A stretch of 64,000 nucleotides of DNA from Novosphingobium sp. PP1Y. GTDB lineage: Bacteria; Pseudomonadota; Alphaproteobacteria; Sphingomonadales; Sphingomonadaceae. Below, piece after piece: positions 52,425 through 60,781 of the stretch (position 1 is the stretch's first letter; the number at the start of each line of letters is the position of its first letter). The notes under the pieces are model-generated. The model did no database searches. It was not told where the DNA came from and saw only the letters and a list, made by a program, of their open reading frames with translations. Both the position numbers and the translations under genes were made by a program. Location: assembly GCF_000253255.1 (NCBI RefSeq), contig NC_015580.1, forward strand, positions 589,001 through 653,000, read 5' to 3'.

Positions 52425-54791
52425 ATGCTCAAGGCGCATTTTCTCACATTCGGTTGCAGTACTCTGGCTCTTGCCGGATCGCTGGGGCTGGCCGCTCCGG
52501 CTCTCGCTCAGGATGCGCAGGCAGCAGCCGAAGCGCAGGAGACGACCGGCGCTGAAATCATCGTGACGGCCCGCCGCCGCGAGGAGCGCCTCGTCGACGT
52601 GCCGATTGCGGTTACCAGCTTCAGCGGCGCCCAGCTCGAGAAGTCCGGCGCGATCGATGTCACCGACATCGCGCAGTCGGCCCCCAACGTCACGCTGGAG
52701 CCCTCGCGCGGAACCAACTCGACGCTTTCCGCCTTCATCCGCGGTGTTGGCCAGCAGGATCCGGTTTCCGGTTTCGAACAGGGCGTGGGCATCTATCTCG
52801 ACGACGTCTACCTCAACCGTCCGCAGGCCGCAGTACTCGACATCTACGATGTCGAACGCATCGAAGTGCTGCGCGGACCGCAGGGCACGCTCTACGGTCG
52901 CAACACGATCGGCGGCGCGGTCAAGTACGTGACCAAGCAATTGCCGCAGGACTTCTACGTCAAGGTCAAGGGCACCATCGGCACTTACGACCAGGTCGAT
53001 GGCGTCGTGACGGTTTCCGCCCCGATCAGCGACCTCGTGCGCGTGGGCGGTTCGGTAGCGCGGCTCACCCGCGACGGCTTCGGCAAGAACCTCACTACCG
53101 GGGCGGAGAATTACAACAAGAACGTCTGGGCGGCGCGCGGCAGCCTCGACATCGGCGGCTACGGTGCGCCGGTGCTGATCCGCATTTCCGGCGACTACAC
53201 CCACGACAAGTCGAATGCCCGCGGCGGCCATCGCCTGATCCCCGGCTTCGCTTCGGGCGCGCCGGTCCTTTCCGATGTGTTCGATACGCGCGGCGGCCTG
53301 ACCGATCCGAAGCAGGACGTCGAGGCCTATGGCTTTGCCATCAACGCCACGGCCGAGCTGACCGACGCGCTGACGTTCAAGTCGATCAGTTCTTGGCGCA
53401 AGGACAACAGTGCCTCGCCGATCGACTTCGATGCGCTGCCGACCGTCGACCTCGATGTGCCGGCGTTCTATCACAACGAGCAGGTCAGCCAGGAATTCCA
53501 GCTGCAGTGGGATGACGGCGGGCCGCTGCAGGGTCTTGTCGGCGTCTATTATCTCGACGCCACGGCCGACACCTACTTCGACAGCCGGCTCTACACGACC
53601 TTTGCCGATGTCCTGCCGATGCTCACCGGTCATACCGAAGCCGACGTCGGTACCAAGACTTACGCGATCTTCGGCGATTTCACTTATGACCTGACCGATC
53701 AGTTCAGCCTGTCGCTTGGCGGGCGCTACACCTGGGACAAGCGTAAGGCGAACATCCTCAAGCAGAACTATATTCTCGGCGGCTCGGCAGGCTTCCAGAA
53801 TCCGGGCGTGCTGTTCTCGACCGACACCGACTTCAGCGGCAGCAACGAATTCAAGAAGTTCACGCCGCGCGTGTCGCTCAGCTTCAAGCCCAGCGCCGAT
53901 CACAACATCTACGCCAGCTATTCCAAGGGCTTCAAGGGCGGCGGCTTCGATCCGCGCGGCGTCGGCAAGAACGCCAACGACCTCGATGGCGACGGCAGCC
54001 TGAGCGATGCCGAAATCGCCCAGTACCTCAGCTTCAAGCCGGAGACGGTCGACAGCTACGAGCTGGGCTACAAGGGCAACCTGCTCGGCGGCGCGCTCTA
54101 TGTTGCCGGTGCGATCTTCCGCATGGATTACACCGACATCCAGATCCCCGGATCGGTTGCCTGCACGGTGAATGGCGTGCCGACCTTCTGCGGTGTCGTT
54201 TCCAACGCCGGCAAGGCGAGGATGCAGGGCGCGGAACTGGAGGCCAATGCCCGCCTGGCACGCGACCTCGTCGCCTCAGGGGACCGGCTGAATTTCTCGA
54301 CCGCGATCGGTTACATCGATGCCAAGTTCAAGAAGTACGAGACGCTGATCGGCGGGCAGACTGTCGACGTCGCGCAGTATCGCAATATCCAGAATACGCC
54401 CAAGTGGACCGCCAGCGGAACGCTGTCTTACTCGACCCCGGTCGGCGAGGGCGATCTCAGCATGTCGACGACGGTGTCCTACCGCTCGAAGACCCACCAG
54501 TTCGAGTTCCCCAGCCCCTATCTCGACCAGAAGGGTTATGCCCTGTGGGATGCCAGCCTGGTCTATTCCGCGCCGGGCAGCGGCTGGAGCATCGGCCTGC
54601 ACGGCAAGAACCTGCTCGACAAGGAATACATCACTTCGGGCTACAGCTACATCTCGCAGAACGAAGAGACGGGCGCGGTCAATCTGGGTGCCAATGGCTA
54701 CCCGATCCCGACGCTCGGCAGCGAAGGTACGCTGACTGCGTTCTACGGCAATCCGCGCCAGGTCTTCCTCACCGCGACAGTGGAATTCTGA
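52425..54791 (+). CDS. TonB-dependent outer-membrane receptor (788 aa)
   Basis: A 788-residue receptor: signal peptide (cleaved near PALAQD), the EIIVTARRREERLVDVPIAVT TonB-box region typical of sphingomonad receptors, plug (GVGIYLDDVYLNRPQAAVLD, EVLRGPQGTLYGRNTIGGAV) and barrel ending QVFLTATVEF. GGAGGTGA before the ATG is a near-perfect ribosome site. Followed by hydrolase and MFS genes, so the substrate is probably an ester or other small hydrolysable compound. Confidence 0.95.
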   Translation: MLKAHFLTFGCSTLALAGSLGLAAPALAQDAQAAAEAQETTGAEIIVTARRREERLVDVPIAVTSFSGAQLEKSGAIDVTDIAQSAPNVTLEPSRGTNSTLSAFIRGVGQQDPVSGFEQGVGIYLDDVYLNRPQAAVLDIYDVERIEVLRGPQGTLYGRNTIGGAVKYVTKQLPQDFYVKVKGTIGTYDQVDGVVTVSAPISDLVRVGGSVARLTRDGFGKNLTTGAENYNKNVWAARGSLDIGGYGAPVLIRISGDYTHDKSNARGGHRLIPGFASGAPVLSDVFDTRGGLTDPKQDVEAYGFAINATAELTDALTFKSISSWRKDNSASPIDFDALPTVDLDVPAFYHNEQVSQEFQLQWDDGGPLQGLVGVYYLDATADTYFDSRLYTTFADVLPMLTGHTEADVGTKTYAIFGDFTYDLTDQFSLSLGGRYTWDKRKANILKQNYILGGSAGFQNPGVLFSTDTDFSGSNEFKKFTPRVSLSFKPSADHNIYASYSKGFKGGGFDPRGVGKNANDLDGDGSLSDAEIAQYLSFKPETVDSYELGYKGNLLGGALYVAGAIFRMDYTDIQIPGSVACTVNGVPTFCGVVSNAGKARMQGAELEANARLARDLVASGDRLNFSTAIGYIDAKFKKYETLIGGQTVDVAQYRNIQNTPKWTASGTLSYSTPVGEGDLSMSTTVSYRSKTHQFEFPSPYLDQKGYALWDASLVYSAPGSGWSIGLHGKNLLDKEYITSGYSYISQNEETGAVNLGANGYPIPTLGSEGTLTAFYGNPRQVFLTATVEF

Positions 54792-54894
54792 TCGGGGCAA
54801 CTGCGCGGCAGCCTGGCGGGGTCTTCGTCTCCACCCTTACGGAGCACCCCCCGCAAGATCCCGCCAGGTCCGCTGCAGGTGAAAGGATTGTTCG

Positions 54895-55767
54895 ATGGAC
54901 TACCGCGACCACCGCTATCGCAGCGCCTGCGGGCGCCTTGAGCTGGCCGCGCGCGATTATCCCGCAGCCGCGGGCGACGAGGCCCCGGTCCTGCTGATGA
55001 TGCATGGCCTGACCCGCAACAGTGCGGATTTCGAGCCGCTCGCAGCGCACCTGGCCGGCACTTACCGGCTGATCGTGCCCGACCAGCGCGGACGGGGCCT
55101 CTCCGACCGGGACCCCGATCCTGCGCAATACCGGCCGGACGTCTACGCACAGGACATGCTGGCCCTGCTCGATGGACTGGGTATCGAGCGCGTCGGCATG
55201 ATCGGGACTTCGATGGGTGGGCTGATGGCGCTGATCATCAACGCGCTGCGGCCCGAACTCGCATCGGCCGTGGTGTTCAACGATATCGGCCCGGTTCTCG
55301 AGGACGAAGGGCTGGATCGCATCAAGAGCTATGTTGGCCCGCGCGGGGCGATGGCCTCCTGGACCGAAGCCGCAGCCCGGTGCCGTGCGATCAACGCGCC
55401 CGCCTTCCCCGATTTCGGCAGCGCAGACTGGATGGCCTTTGCCAGGCGCACTTGCGCCGAGAATGCCGATGGCACCGTTTCCTTCGCTTACGATCCGGCG
55501 ATCTCGCAGGGCTTTTCGGACGAGGACGCGACTGTCGTACCGCCCGACCTGTGGCCCTTGTGGGACCTGCTCGACCGGATGCCGGTGCTTGTCATTCGCG
55601 GTGCGCTGTCCGATCTCCTGTCGAGAGCGACGGTCGAGGAGATGGCCAGTCGGCACAGGGGGCCTTATGCCGCCGTGGAAGTGCCGCGCGTCGGCCATGC
55701 CCCGATCCTCGATGAGCCTGCGGCCCTGCCGGCCATCAGGTCCTTCTGCCAGGAGCACGTGAACTGA
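54895..55767 (+). CDS. Alpha/beta hydrolase
   Basis: A 290-residue cytoplasmic hydrolase with MMHGLTRNSADF (oxyanion), DQRGRGLSD, nucleophile elbow GTSMGGLMAL, the acid near RGALSDLLS and the histidine in RVGHAPILDEP. Esterase or C-C hydrolase activity is possible; the substrate is unknown. It lies 103 bases after the TonB receptor and one base before the MFS gene, so it belongs to an uptake-and-degradation operon. Confidence 0.9.
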   Translation: MDYRDHRYRSACGRLELAARDYPAAAGDEAPVLLMMHGLTRNSADFEPLAAHLAGTYRLIVPDQRGRGLSDRDPDPAQYRPDVYAQDMLALLDGLGIERVGMIGTSMGGLMALIINALRPELASAVVFNDIGPVLEDEGLDRIKSYVGPRGAMASWTEAAARCRAINAPAFPDFGSADWMAFARRTCAENADGTVSFAYDPAISQGFSDEDATVVPPDLWPLWDLLDRMPVLVIRGALSDLLSRATVEEMASRHRGPYAAVEVPRVGHAPILDEPAALPAIRSFCQEHVN

Positions 55768-55768
55768 G

Positions 55769-57040
55769 ATGACCAGCACTGCGCCCCGGCGACTGGCTTC
55801 GCCCAATCTCGTTCTGGCGATGCTGCTGCTGGTCTATGTGTTCAACTTCGTCGACCGCCAGATCCTCGCGATCCTGGCCGCACCGATCCAGGCCGATCTC
55901 GGTCTCGACGACGCGCAGATGGGGATGCTCGGCGGGCTTGCCTTCGCCATCCTCTATTCGACGCTGGGCGTGCCGCTGGCGTGGTTGGCTGACCGCACGA
56001 GCCGGTCCTGGGTGATAGCCGGATCGCTGGTGATCTGGAGCCTGTTCACGGCGGTCTGCGGCGCGGCGCAGGGTTTCTGGCACATCTTCCTCGCCCGGCT
56101 TGGCGTCGGCGTCGGGGAGGCGGGCGGGGTTGCCCCATCCTATGCCGTGATCGGCGATCATTTTCCCAGCGAACGCAGGGCCTTCGCGCTCTCGGTCTAT
56201 TCGCTGGGCATTCCGCTGGGTTCGGCAACCGGCGTGCTGGCCGGAGGCTATGTTGCGGCAAGGGTGGACTGGCGCGCGGCCTTTCTCGTCGTTGGCATTG
56301 CCGGGCTGCTGATTGCGCCGCTTTTCAAGTTCGTCGTGCGCGATCGCCCCAAGCCTGCCGCCCCGGCGTCTCCGGCAGACGGGGAGGGCGTGCGCTTCCT
56401 CGCGATCGCGGCCTTGCTCGCCCGCAAGCGCGGCTTCTGGCTGCTTTCGTTCGGCGCCGCCTCCAGCTCGATGCTGGGCTACGGCCTCGCTTTCTGGCTG
56501 CCCAGCCTGCTCCAGCGCAGCTTCCACCTCGATCTGGTCGAGACGTCCTGGTTCATCGGCGCGGTTCTGCTCCTGGGCGGAAGCGTGGGCGTGCTGTCGG
56601 GCGGGCTGCTCGCCGACCGTCTCGGCCGGGCCAACCGTGCCTTCTACGCCTGGGTGCCGGCGATGGCGTTCGTGGCTGCCGTGCCCCTGTTCGCCGGGGG
56701 CATCTGGACTTCGAGCGTGCCGCTCGCCTTCCTCATGTTCCTCGTCCCGCAGGCACTGGCCTATATCTGGCTCGGACCGGTGACCTCGGCGATCCAGCAT
56801 CTCGTCGAACCGCCCGCCCGGGCCACGGCATCGGCATTGTTCCTGCTGATCAACAACCTGATCGGGCTGGGCGGCGGCATCTATGCGCTGGGCGCTCTCT
56901 CCACGGCGCTGGCGCCGGTCTATGGCGAGGAATCGCTGCGCTATTCGATGCTCTTCGGTCTCGTCCTCTACCTGATCGCCGCCGTGCTCATGGCGCTGGC
57001 GGGCCCGGCATTGCGGCGCGAATGGGTGTCCGAAGGCTGA
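55769..57040 (+). CDS. MFS transporter, spinster-like
   Basis: A 423-residue 12-helix major facilitator transporter with FNFVDRQILAILAAPIQADLGL at the start, GVGVGEAGGVAPSYAVI and the loop RTSRS between helices 2 and 3, typical of the spinster-like subfamily common in sphingomonad catabolic clusters. It probably moves the hydrolase substrate or product across the inner membrane. Confidence 0.92.
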   Translation: MTSTAPRRLASPNLVLAMLLLVYVFNFVDRQILAILAAPIQADLGLDDAQMGMLGGLAFAILYSTLGVPLAWLADRTSRSWVIAGSLVIWSLFTAVCGAAQGFWHIFLARLGVGVGEAGGVAPSYAVIGDHFPSERRAFALSVYSLGIPLGSATGVLAGGYVAARVDWRAAFLVVGIAGLLIAPLFKFVVRDRPKPAAPASPADGEGVRFLAIAALLARKRGFWLLSFGAASSSMLGYGLAFWLPSLLQRSFHLDLVETSWFIGAVLLLGGSVGVLSGGLLADRLGRANRAFYAWVPAMAFVAAVPLFAGGIWTSSVPLAFLMFLVPQALAYIWLGPVTSAIQHLVEPPARATASALFLLINNLIGLGGGIYALGALSTALAPVYGEESLRYSMLFGLVLYLIAAVLMALAGPALRREWVSEG

Positions 57041-57184
57041 TCCGCTCGGCCTGCACCGGGCGCAAAACCGCCCGCTCCTGCGTTGCAATCGCGCGCTTAT
57101 CGACTACCAATTGGCAGTAGCGGGCCTGTCCGGAAGCATCCGGGCAGGGCGGTGATGCTGGTTCAGGTAACGAGGGGACGCTTC

Positions 57185-57409
57185 GTGAAACTACTCAAGT
57201 GGGCCGTTGGTGGCGCTGGCGCTTACGCGATCTACAGGTACTCGATCGGTCGCAAGGCCAAGGGGGAGGACGTGTTCGTCTCCCCTGAGAAGGAGCTTGA
57301 GAAGATTGCCCGGGACAGCGAGCCCGAGGCGCCTGCAAAGCCCAAGGCCAAGCCGACGGCCAAGCCCAAATCGGCCGCTGCCAAGCCGCCGGCCAAACCC
57401 GCCAGGTAA
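57185..57409 (+). CDS. Small protein with membrane segment and Lys/Pro/Ala tail (74 aa)
   Basis: A 74-residue protein: one hydrophobic helix near the start (LLKWAVGGAGAYAIYRY), a short acidic stretch (SPEKELEKIARDSEPE) and a histone H1-like basic tail of KPKAKPTAKPK type. GTG with GAGGGG seven bases upstream is preferred; an ATG 30 bases earlier has a weaker site. The function is unknown; envelope anchoring with nucleic-acid or polyanion binding is a guess. Confidence 0.65.
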   Translation: MKLLKWAVGGAGAYAIYRYSIGRKAKGEDVFVSPEKELEKIARDSEPEAPAKPKAKPTAKPKSAAAKPPAKPAR

Positions 57410-57617
57410 TGGCGGGCGCTCCTGCGCTCGGGCACTCTGCTGGCCGGCGCCGCAGCCGTGGGTCAGGCCTGCTTTCGCAATCGCCGCGCCGGTGTTTCCC
57501 AAATCAACGACTTGTCCACTTTAGCTCTGTACGGCCTTGATCCGCAGTCGTATTCTGACGCAGGAGAACTGTGCGAACGACGCGGGAAGTACTGAATATA
57601 GTAAAGGGAGATTAATT

Positions 57618-58973
57618 ATGGCCATCACCGACCACGTTGATTTCAACGCTTTTATGGAGGGCGTGAAGCGCCGTAATCCCTACCAGCCCGAATTCGTTCA
57701 GGCCGTGCAGGAAGTCGCGGAAGACATCTTCGAATTTATCGCCGATAAGGAACAGTATCACGAGCAGCAGATCCTGCGGCGCATTGCCGAGCCGGACCGC
57801 GTCGTTTCCTTCCGTGTCTGCTGGGAAGACGACAACGGCAACATCCGCGTCCAGCGCGGTTGGCGCGTGCAGAACAACAATGCCATCGGCCCGTACAAGG
57901 GCGGTCTGCGCTTCCATCCCAGCGTCAACGAAAGCGTCCTGAAGTTCCTGGCCTTCGAGCAGACCTTCAAGAACGCGCTTACCGGCCTGCCGATGGGCGG
58001 CGGCAAGGGGGGCTCGAACTTCAATCCGAAGGGTAAGTCGGTGCGCGAGATCATGCGCTTCTGCCAGTCCTTCATGACCGAACTCTATCGCCACATCGGT
58101 GCCGACGTCGACGTTCCCGCCGGTGACATCGGCGTGGGCGGGCGCGAGATCGGCTACATGTTCGGCCAGTACAAGCGCATCACCAACCACTTCACCGGAG
58201 TGCTGACCGGCAAGGGTCTGGAATACGGCGGATCGCTGATCCGTCCCGAGGCGACCGGCTACGGCGCAGTCTATTTCCTGGCCGAGATGCTGGCGGCGCG
58301 CGGGCTCGACCTCGACGGCAAGACTGCCGTCATCTCCGGTTCGGGCAACGTGGCGACCCATGCGGCGGAGAAGATCGTCCACATGGGCGGCAAGCCGGTG
58401 ACGCTCTCGGACTCCGGCGGGTTCATCTACGATCCCGATGGACTGACCCTCGATAAGATAAACTGGGTCAAGCACCACAAGACTCACCGCCGCGGCCGCA
58501 TCAGCGAGTACGTGGACGAGTTCAAGGGCGCCTCGTATCACGAGGGCAAGACGCCGTGGAACGTCGCCTGCGACGTTGCGCTGCCCTGCGCGACGCAGAA
58601 CGAACTGAACGGCGCGGATGCCCGCGCGCTCGTCGCCAATGGCTGCATCGCCGTTTCGGAAGGTGCGAACATGCCTTCCGACCTCGAAGCGGTGCACGTC
58701 TTCAAGGACGCCAAGATCATGTTCGCCCCGGGCAAGGCTGCCAATGCCGGCGGCGTGGCGGTGTCGGGTCTCGAAATGAGCCAGAATTCCGGGCGCCGTC
58801 CCTGGACCGAGGCGGAACTGCAGCAGATGCTCAAGGACATCATGTCCGGCATCCATGCCCGCTGCCTGACTTACGGCGAACGCGGTGGCGGCTATGTCGA
58901 TTACGTTCGCGGCGCCAATATCGCCGGGTTCAAGAAAGTCGCCGATGCCATGCTGGCGTTCGGCGTGGTGTAA
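57618..58973 (+). CDS. gdhA: NADP-specific glutamate dehydrogenase
   Basis: Assimilates ammonium by reductive amination of 2-oxoglutarate. The 451-residue hexameric-type enzyme has GLRFHPSVNESVLKFLAFEQ, MGGGKGGSNFNPKGKS with the substrate lysine, PAGDIGVGGREIG and a Rossmann domain from ISGSGNVATHAAEK on. AGGGAGA before the ATG. A frame open further upstream does not look like the family. Length matches E. coli GdhA. Confidence 0.96.
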   Translation: MAITDHVDFNAFMEGVKRRNPYQPEFVQAVQEVAEDIFEFIADKEQYHEQQILRRIAEPDRVVSFRVCWEDDNGNIRVQRGWRVQNNNAIGPYKGGLRFHPSVNESVLKFLAFEQTFKNALTGLPMGGGKGGSNFNPKGKSVREIMRFCQSFMTELYRHIGADVDVPAGDIGVGGREIGYMFGQYKRITNHFTGVLTGKGLEYGGSLIRPEATGYGAVYFLAEMLAARGLDLDGKTAVISGSGNVATHAAEKIVHMGGKPVTLSDSGGFIYDPDGLTLDKINWVKHHKTHRRGRISEYVDEFKGASYHEGKTPWNVACDVALPCATQNELNGADARALVANGCIAVSEGANMPSDLEAVHVFKDAKIMFAPGKAANAGGVAVSGLEMSQNSGRRPWTEAELQQMLKDIMSGIHARCLTYGERGGGYVDYVRGANIAGFKKVADAMLAFGVV

Positions 58974-58990
58974 CAGGGCTGGAGGGGCGC

Positions 58991-59605
58991 ATGTCCGAAA
59001 CGGTGAAGCCAGAGGAAGCCGCTTCGGACGTGCCTGCCTGCCATGGACCCGCCCGCCATGAGCCCGACCGCAGGCAGGCCGGGCTCTACGACGACAGGAC
59101 CTATTCGGTGCACGCCATCCACATGGTGCGCACTGCCATGACCAATCACGCCGTGCTCAGCCAGATGGCCGATCACAAGGCGAATATCCTCATGGGCGTG
59201 ACATTCCTCGTGTTCACCTTGTCGGTGAGCGCGTTCGGCGGCGGCAACTACCGCGTCTCGCTGCTCATCCTCGTCCTCTCCGCTTTCCTGTCGGCGCTGT
59301 TCGCGATGGCGGCGGTGACGCCAAAGGTGACTCCGCCAAAGTTGTCGGACGACGAGCTGGACAATCTTCTCTTCTTCGGGGTCTTTACCGGATTGCCGCA
59401 GGAGGAATTCATCGACCGTGCCATGCAGCGTGCAGAAACCGATGGCCGGGTGCTGAGCACGATGTTGCGGGACATCTACCAGAACGGCGTGGTGCTCCAG
59501 CGCAAGAAGTATCGCTATCTTTCCTATGCCTTCCGAACCTTTCGGATCGGTCTGGTTCTGGCGTTCGCCGCCTTCGTGCTGGAAGCTGCGGTCCCTATCT
59601 TTTGA
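58991..59605 (+). CDS. PycTM / DUF5706-like membrane protein
   Basis: A 204-residue protein. Soluble N terminus (1-40), two membrane helices (about 68-85 and 90-110), then a cytoplasmic part with a last helix (about 180-200). VLSQMADHKANILMGVTFLVFTLS is the hallmark of the PycTM domain, the membrane effector of Pycsar anti-phage systems. No cyclase gene is next to it, so it may be a stand-alone relative with a housekeeping role. GGAGGGG precedes the ATG, 17 bases after gdhA. Confidence 0.8.
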   Translation: MSETVKPEEAASDVPACHGPARHEPDRRQAGLYDDRTYSVHAIHMVRTAMTNHAVLSQMADHKANILMGVTFLVFTLSVSAFGGGNYRVSLLILVLSAFLSALFAMAAVTPKVTPPKLSDDELDNLLFFGVFTGLPQEEFIDRAMQRAETDGRVLSTMLRDIYQNGVVLQRKKYRYLSYAFRTFRIGLVLAFAAFVLEAAVPIF

Positions 59606-59729
59606 TTCGCGTCGAGGTGCCGGGATGAAAAAAATCTCGTCTTGCGACAGAAAATCACCTTGACGAAAATCATTTCTTTGCAATTGCTTGGGTGATTCTT
59701 TCACGAATTTAATTCGCTGCGAGCCTTGG

Positions 59730-59747
59730 CTACGTGCAATTACGTAG
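59730..59747. promoter_or_regulatory. Inverted repeat upstream of LuxR-type gene
   Basis: CTACGT-GCAATT-ACGTAG, six-base perfect arms, in the unusually AT-rich gap (59606-59791) before the LuxR-type gene. A self-regulation site is possible but unproven. Confidence 0.4.
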
Positions 59748-59791
59748 TTGCCCAATCTCACCTCATCGAGATAACTCGAGATATAGCCAAA

Positions 59792-60487
59792 ATGGGGTGG
59801 ATGAACGTGGGGATCGCACCGAACGGTGCGGGCGAGGCCCCTGTTCGTCCAGCGGATTGGACAAAAACATGGGGTCGCAAGCCAATGTACCAAGGGAATT
59901 TCCACCTGTTTCTGGTGGATCAGAATCAAAAGCGCCGCGCGACGGTGAGCTACGAAATGTCGAAGCGTGGCATCTATATCGTTCCTTTCGAAGCGGTTGA
60001 GGAACTGGCATCGCGCTGGCCCGATGCGGGCATGATTCTCATCGCGGACGACAACAACAACATCGCCACGCTCACCCACCTCATGCTGCAGATGGAGAAA
60101 TGGCTTCCCTTCGTCGCCTTTGCTGAAAATCCGACGACGTCGCAGATCGTGCGGGCCGTGAATGAAGGTGCGGTGGGCTACAGCGACAGCCCGACCAATG
60201 TCGACGAATTCTGCAAGACGGTCGAGGAAGCGCGCGTCTCCATAGACCGCATCGGCCACATCCGCGCGCGCGCGATCCGGGCCAAGAAGTCGATCGAAAG
60301 CCTGACGCGCCGTGAAATGGAAGTGCTGGAAGGTCTTGCCCAGGGTCTGACCAACCGCGCCGTCGCCGAGCAGCTCGAAATCAGCCACCGGACCGTGGAA
60401 ATCCACCGCGCGAACCTGCTCACCAAGCTGGGCGATGTCGGCATCAACGCCGCAATCCGCCTGCTCATCGAGGCGCGCATCATCTGA
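59792..60487 (+). CDS. LuxR-type regulator with degenerate receiver domain
   Basis: A regulator of about 231 residues. The C-terminal 65 residues are a canonical LuxR/FixJ helix-turn-helix (LTRREMEVLEGLAQGLTNRAVAEQL, SHRTVEIHRANLLTKLG). The N-terminal domain resembles a response-regulator receiver (HLFLVDQNQKRR, MILIADDNNN, EGAVGYSDSP) but the conserved lysine is not seen, so it is probably a pseudo-receiver. The start is uncertain; ATG at 59801 is possible. No partner kinase is adjacent. Confidence 0.75.
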   Translation: MGWMNVGIAPNGAGEAPVRPADWTKTWGRKPMYQGNFHLFLVDQNQKRRATVSYEMSKRGIYIVPFEAVEELASRWPDAGMILIADDNNNIATLTHLMLQMEKWLPFVAFAENPTTSQIVRAVNEGAVGYSDSPTNVDEFCKTVEEARVSIDRIGHIRARAIRAKKSIESLTRREMEVLEGLAQGLTNRAVAEQLEISHRTVEIHRANLLTKLGDVGINAAIRLLIEARII

Positions 60488-60539
60488 AGCTGCGTCCCCG
60501 GGCGCCTCAAGGGCGGTACCGACAAATCGAGAAGTTTAC

Positions 60540-60577
60540 ACAGGCCCGTCCGAACCGCTTGGTTTGGGCGGGCCTGT
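60540..60577. terminator. Bidirectional terminator between LuxR-type gene and tRNA-Thr
   Basis: A 17-pair stem (two G-U pairs) from ACAGGCCCG...AACC to GGTT...CGGGCCTGT around GCTT, between the rightward regulator gene and the leftward tRNA-Thr. It suits termination from both sides. Confidence 0.7.
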
Positions 60578-60599
60578 TGGCTCTATCGGGAAGGGAAAA

Positions 60600-60675
<76 letters not shown>

Positions 60676-60781
60676 CCGGTGCGGCGCGCTGTCGCGGCTG
60701 CACGAAACAAGTCCGGCGCCCTTACCGCGAGGCAGGGGCGCCGGTCCAGAGTTTTATGCGTTGGGTGCAAACGCTTTTGGA

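Noticed and set aside
58991..60487. Complete Pycsar defence operon
   Set aside because: Only the membrane effector-like protein is present; the neighbouring regulator is a LuxR-type DNA-binding protein and not a cyclase.
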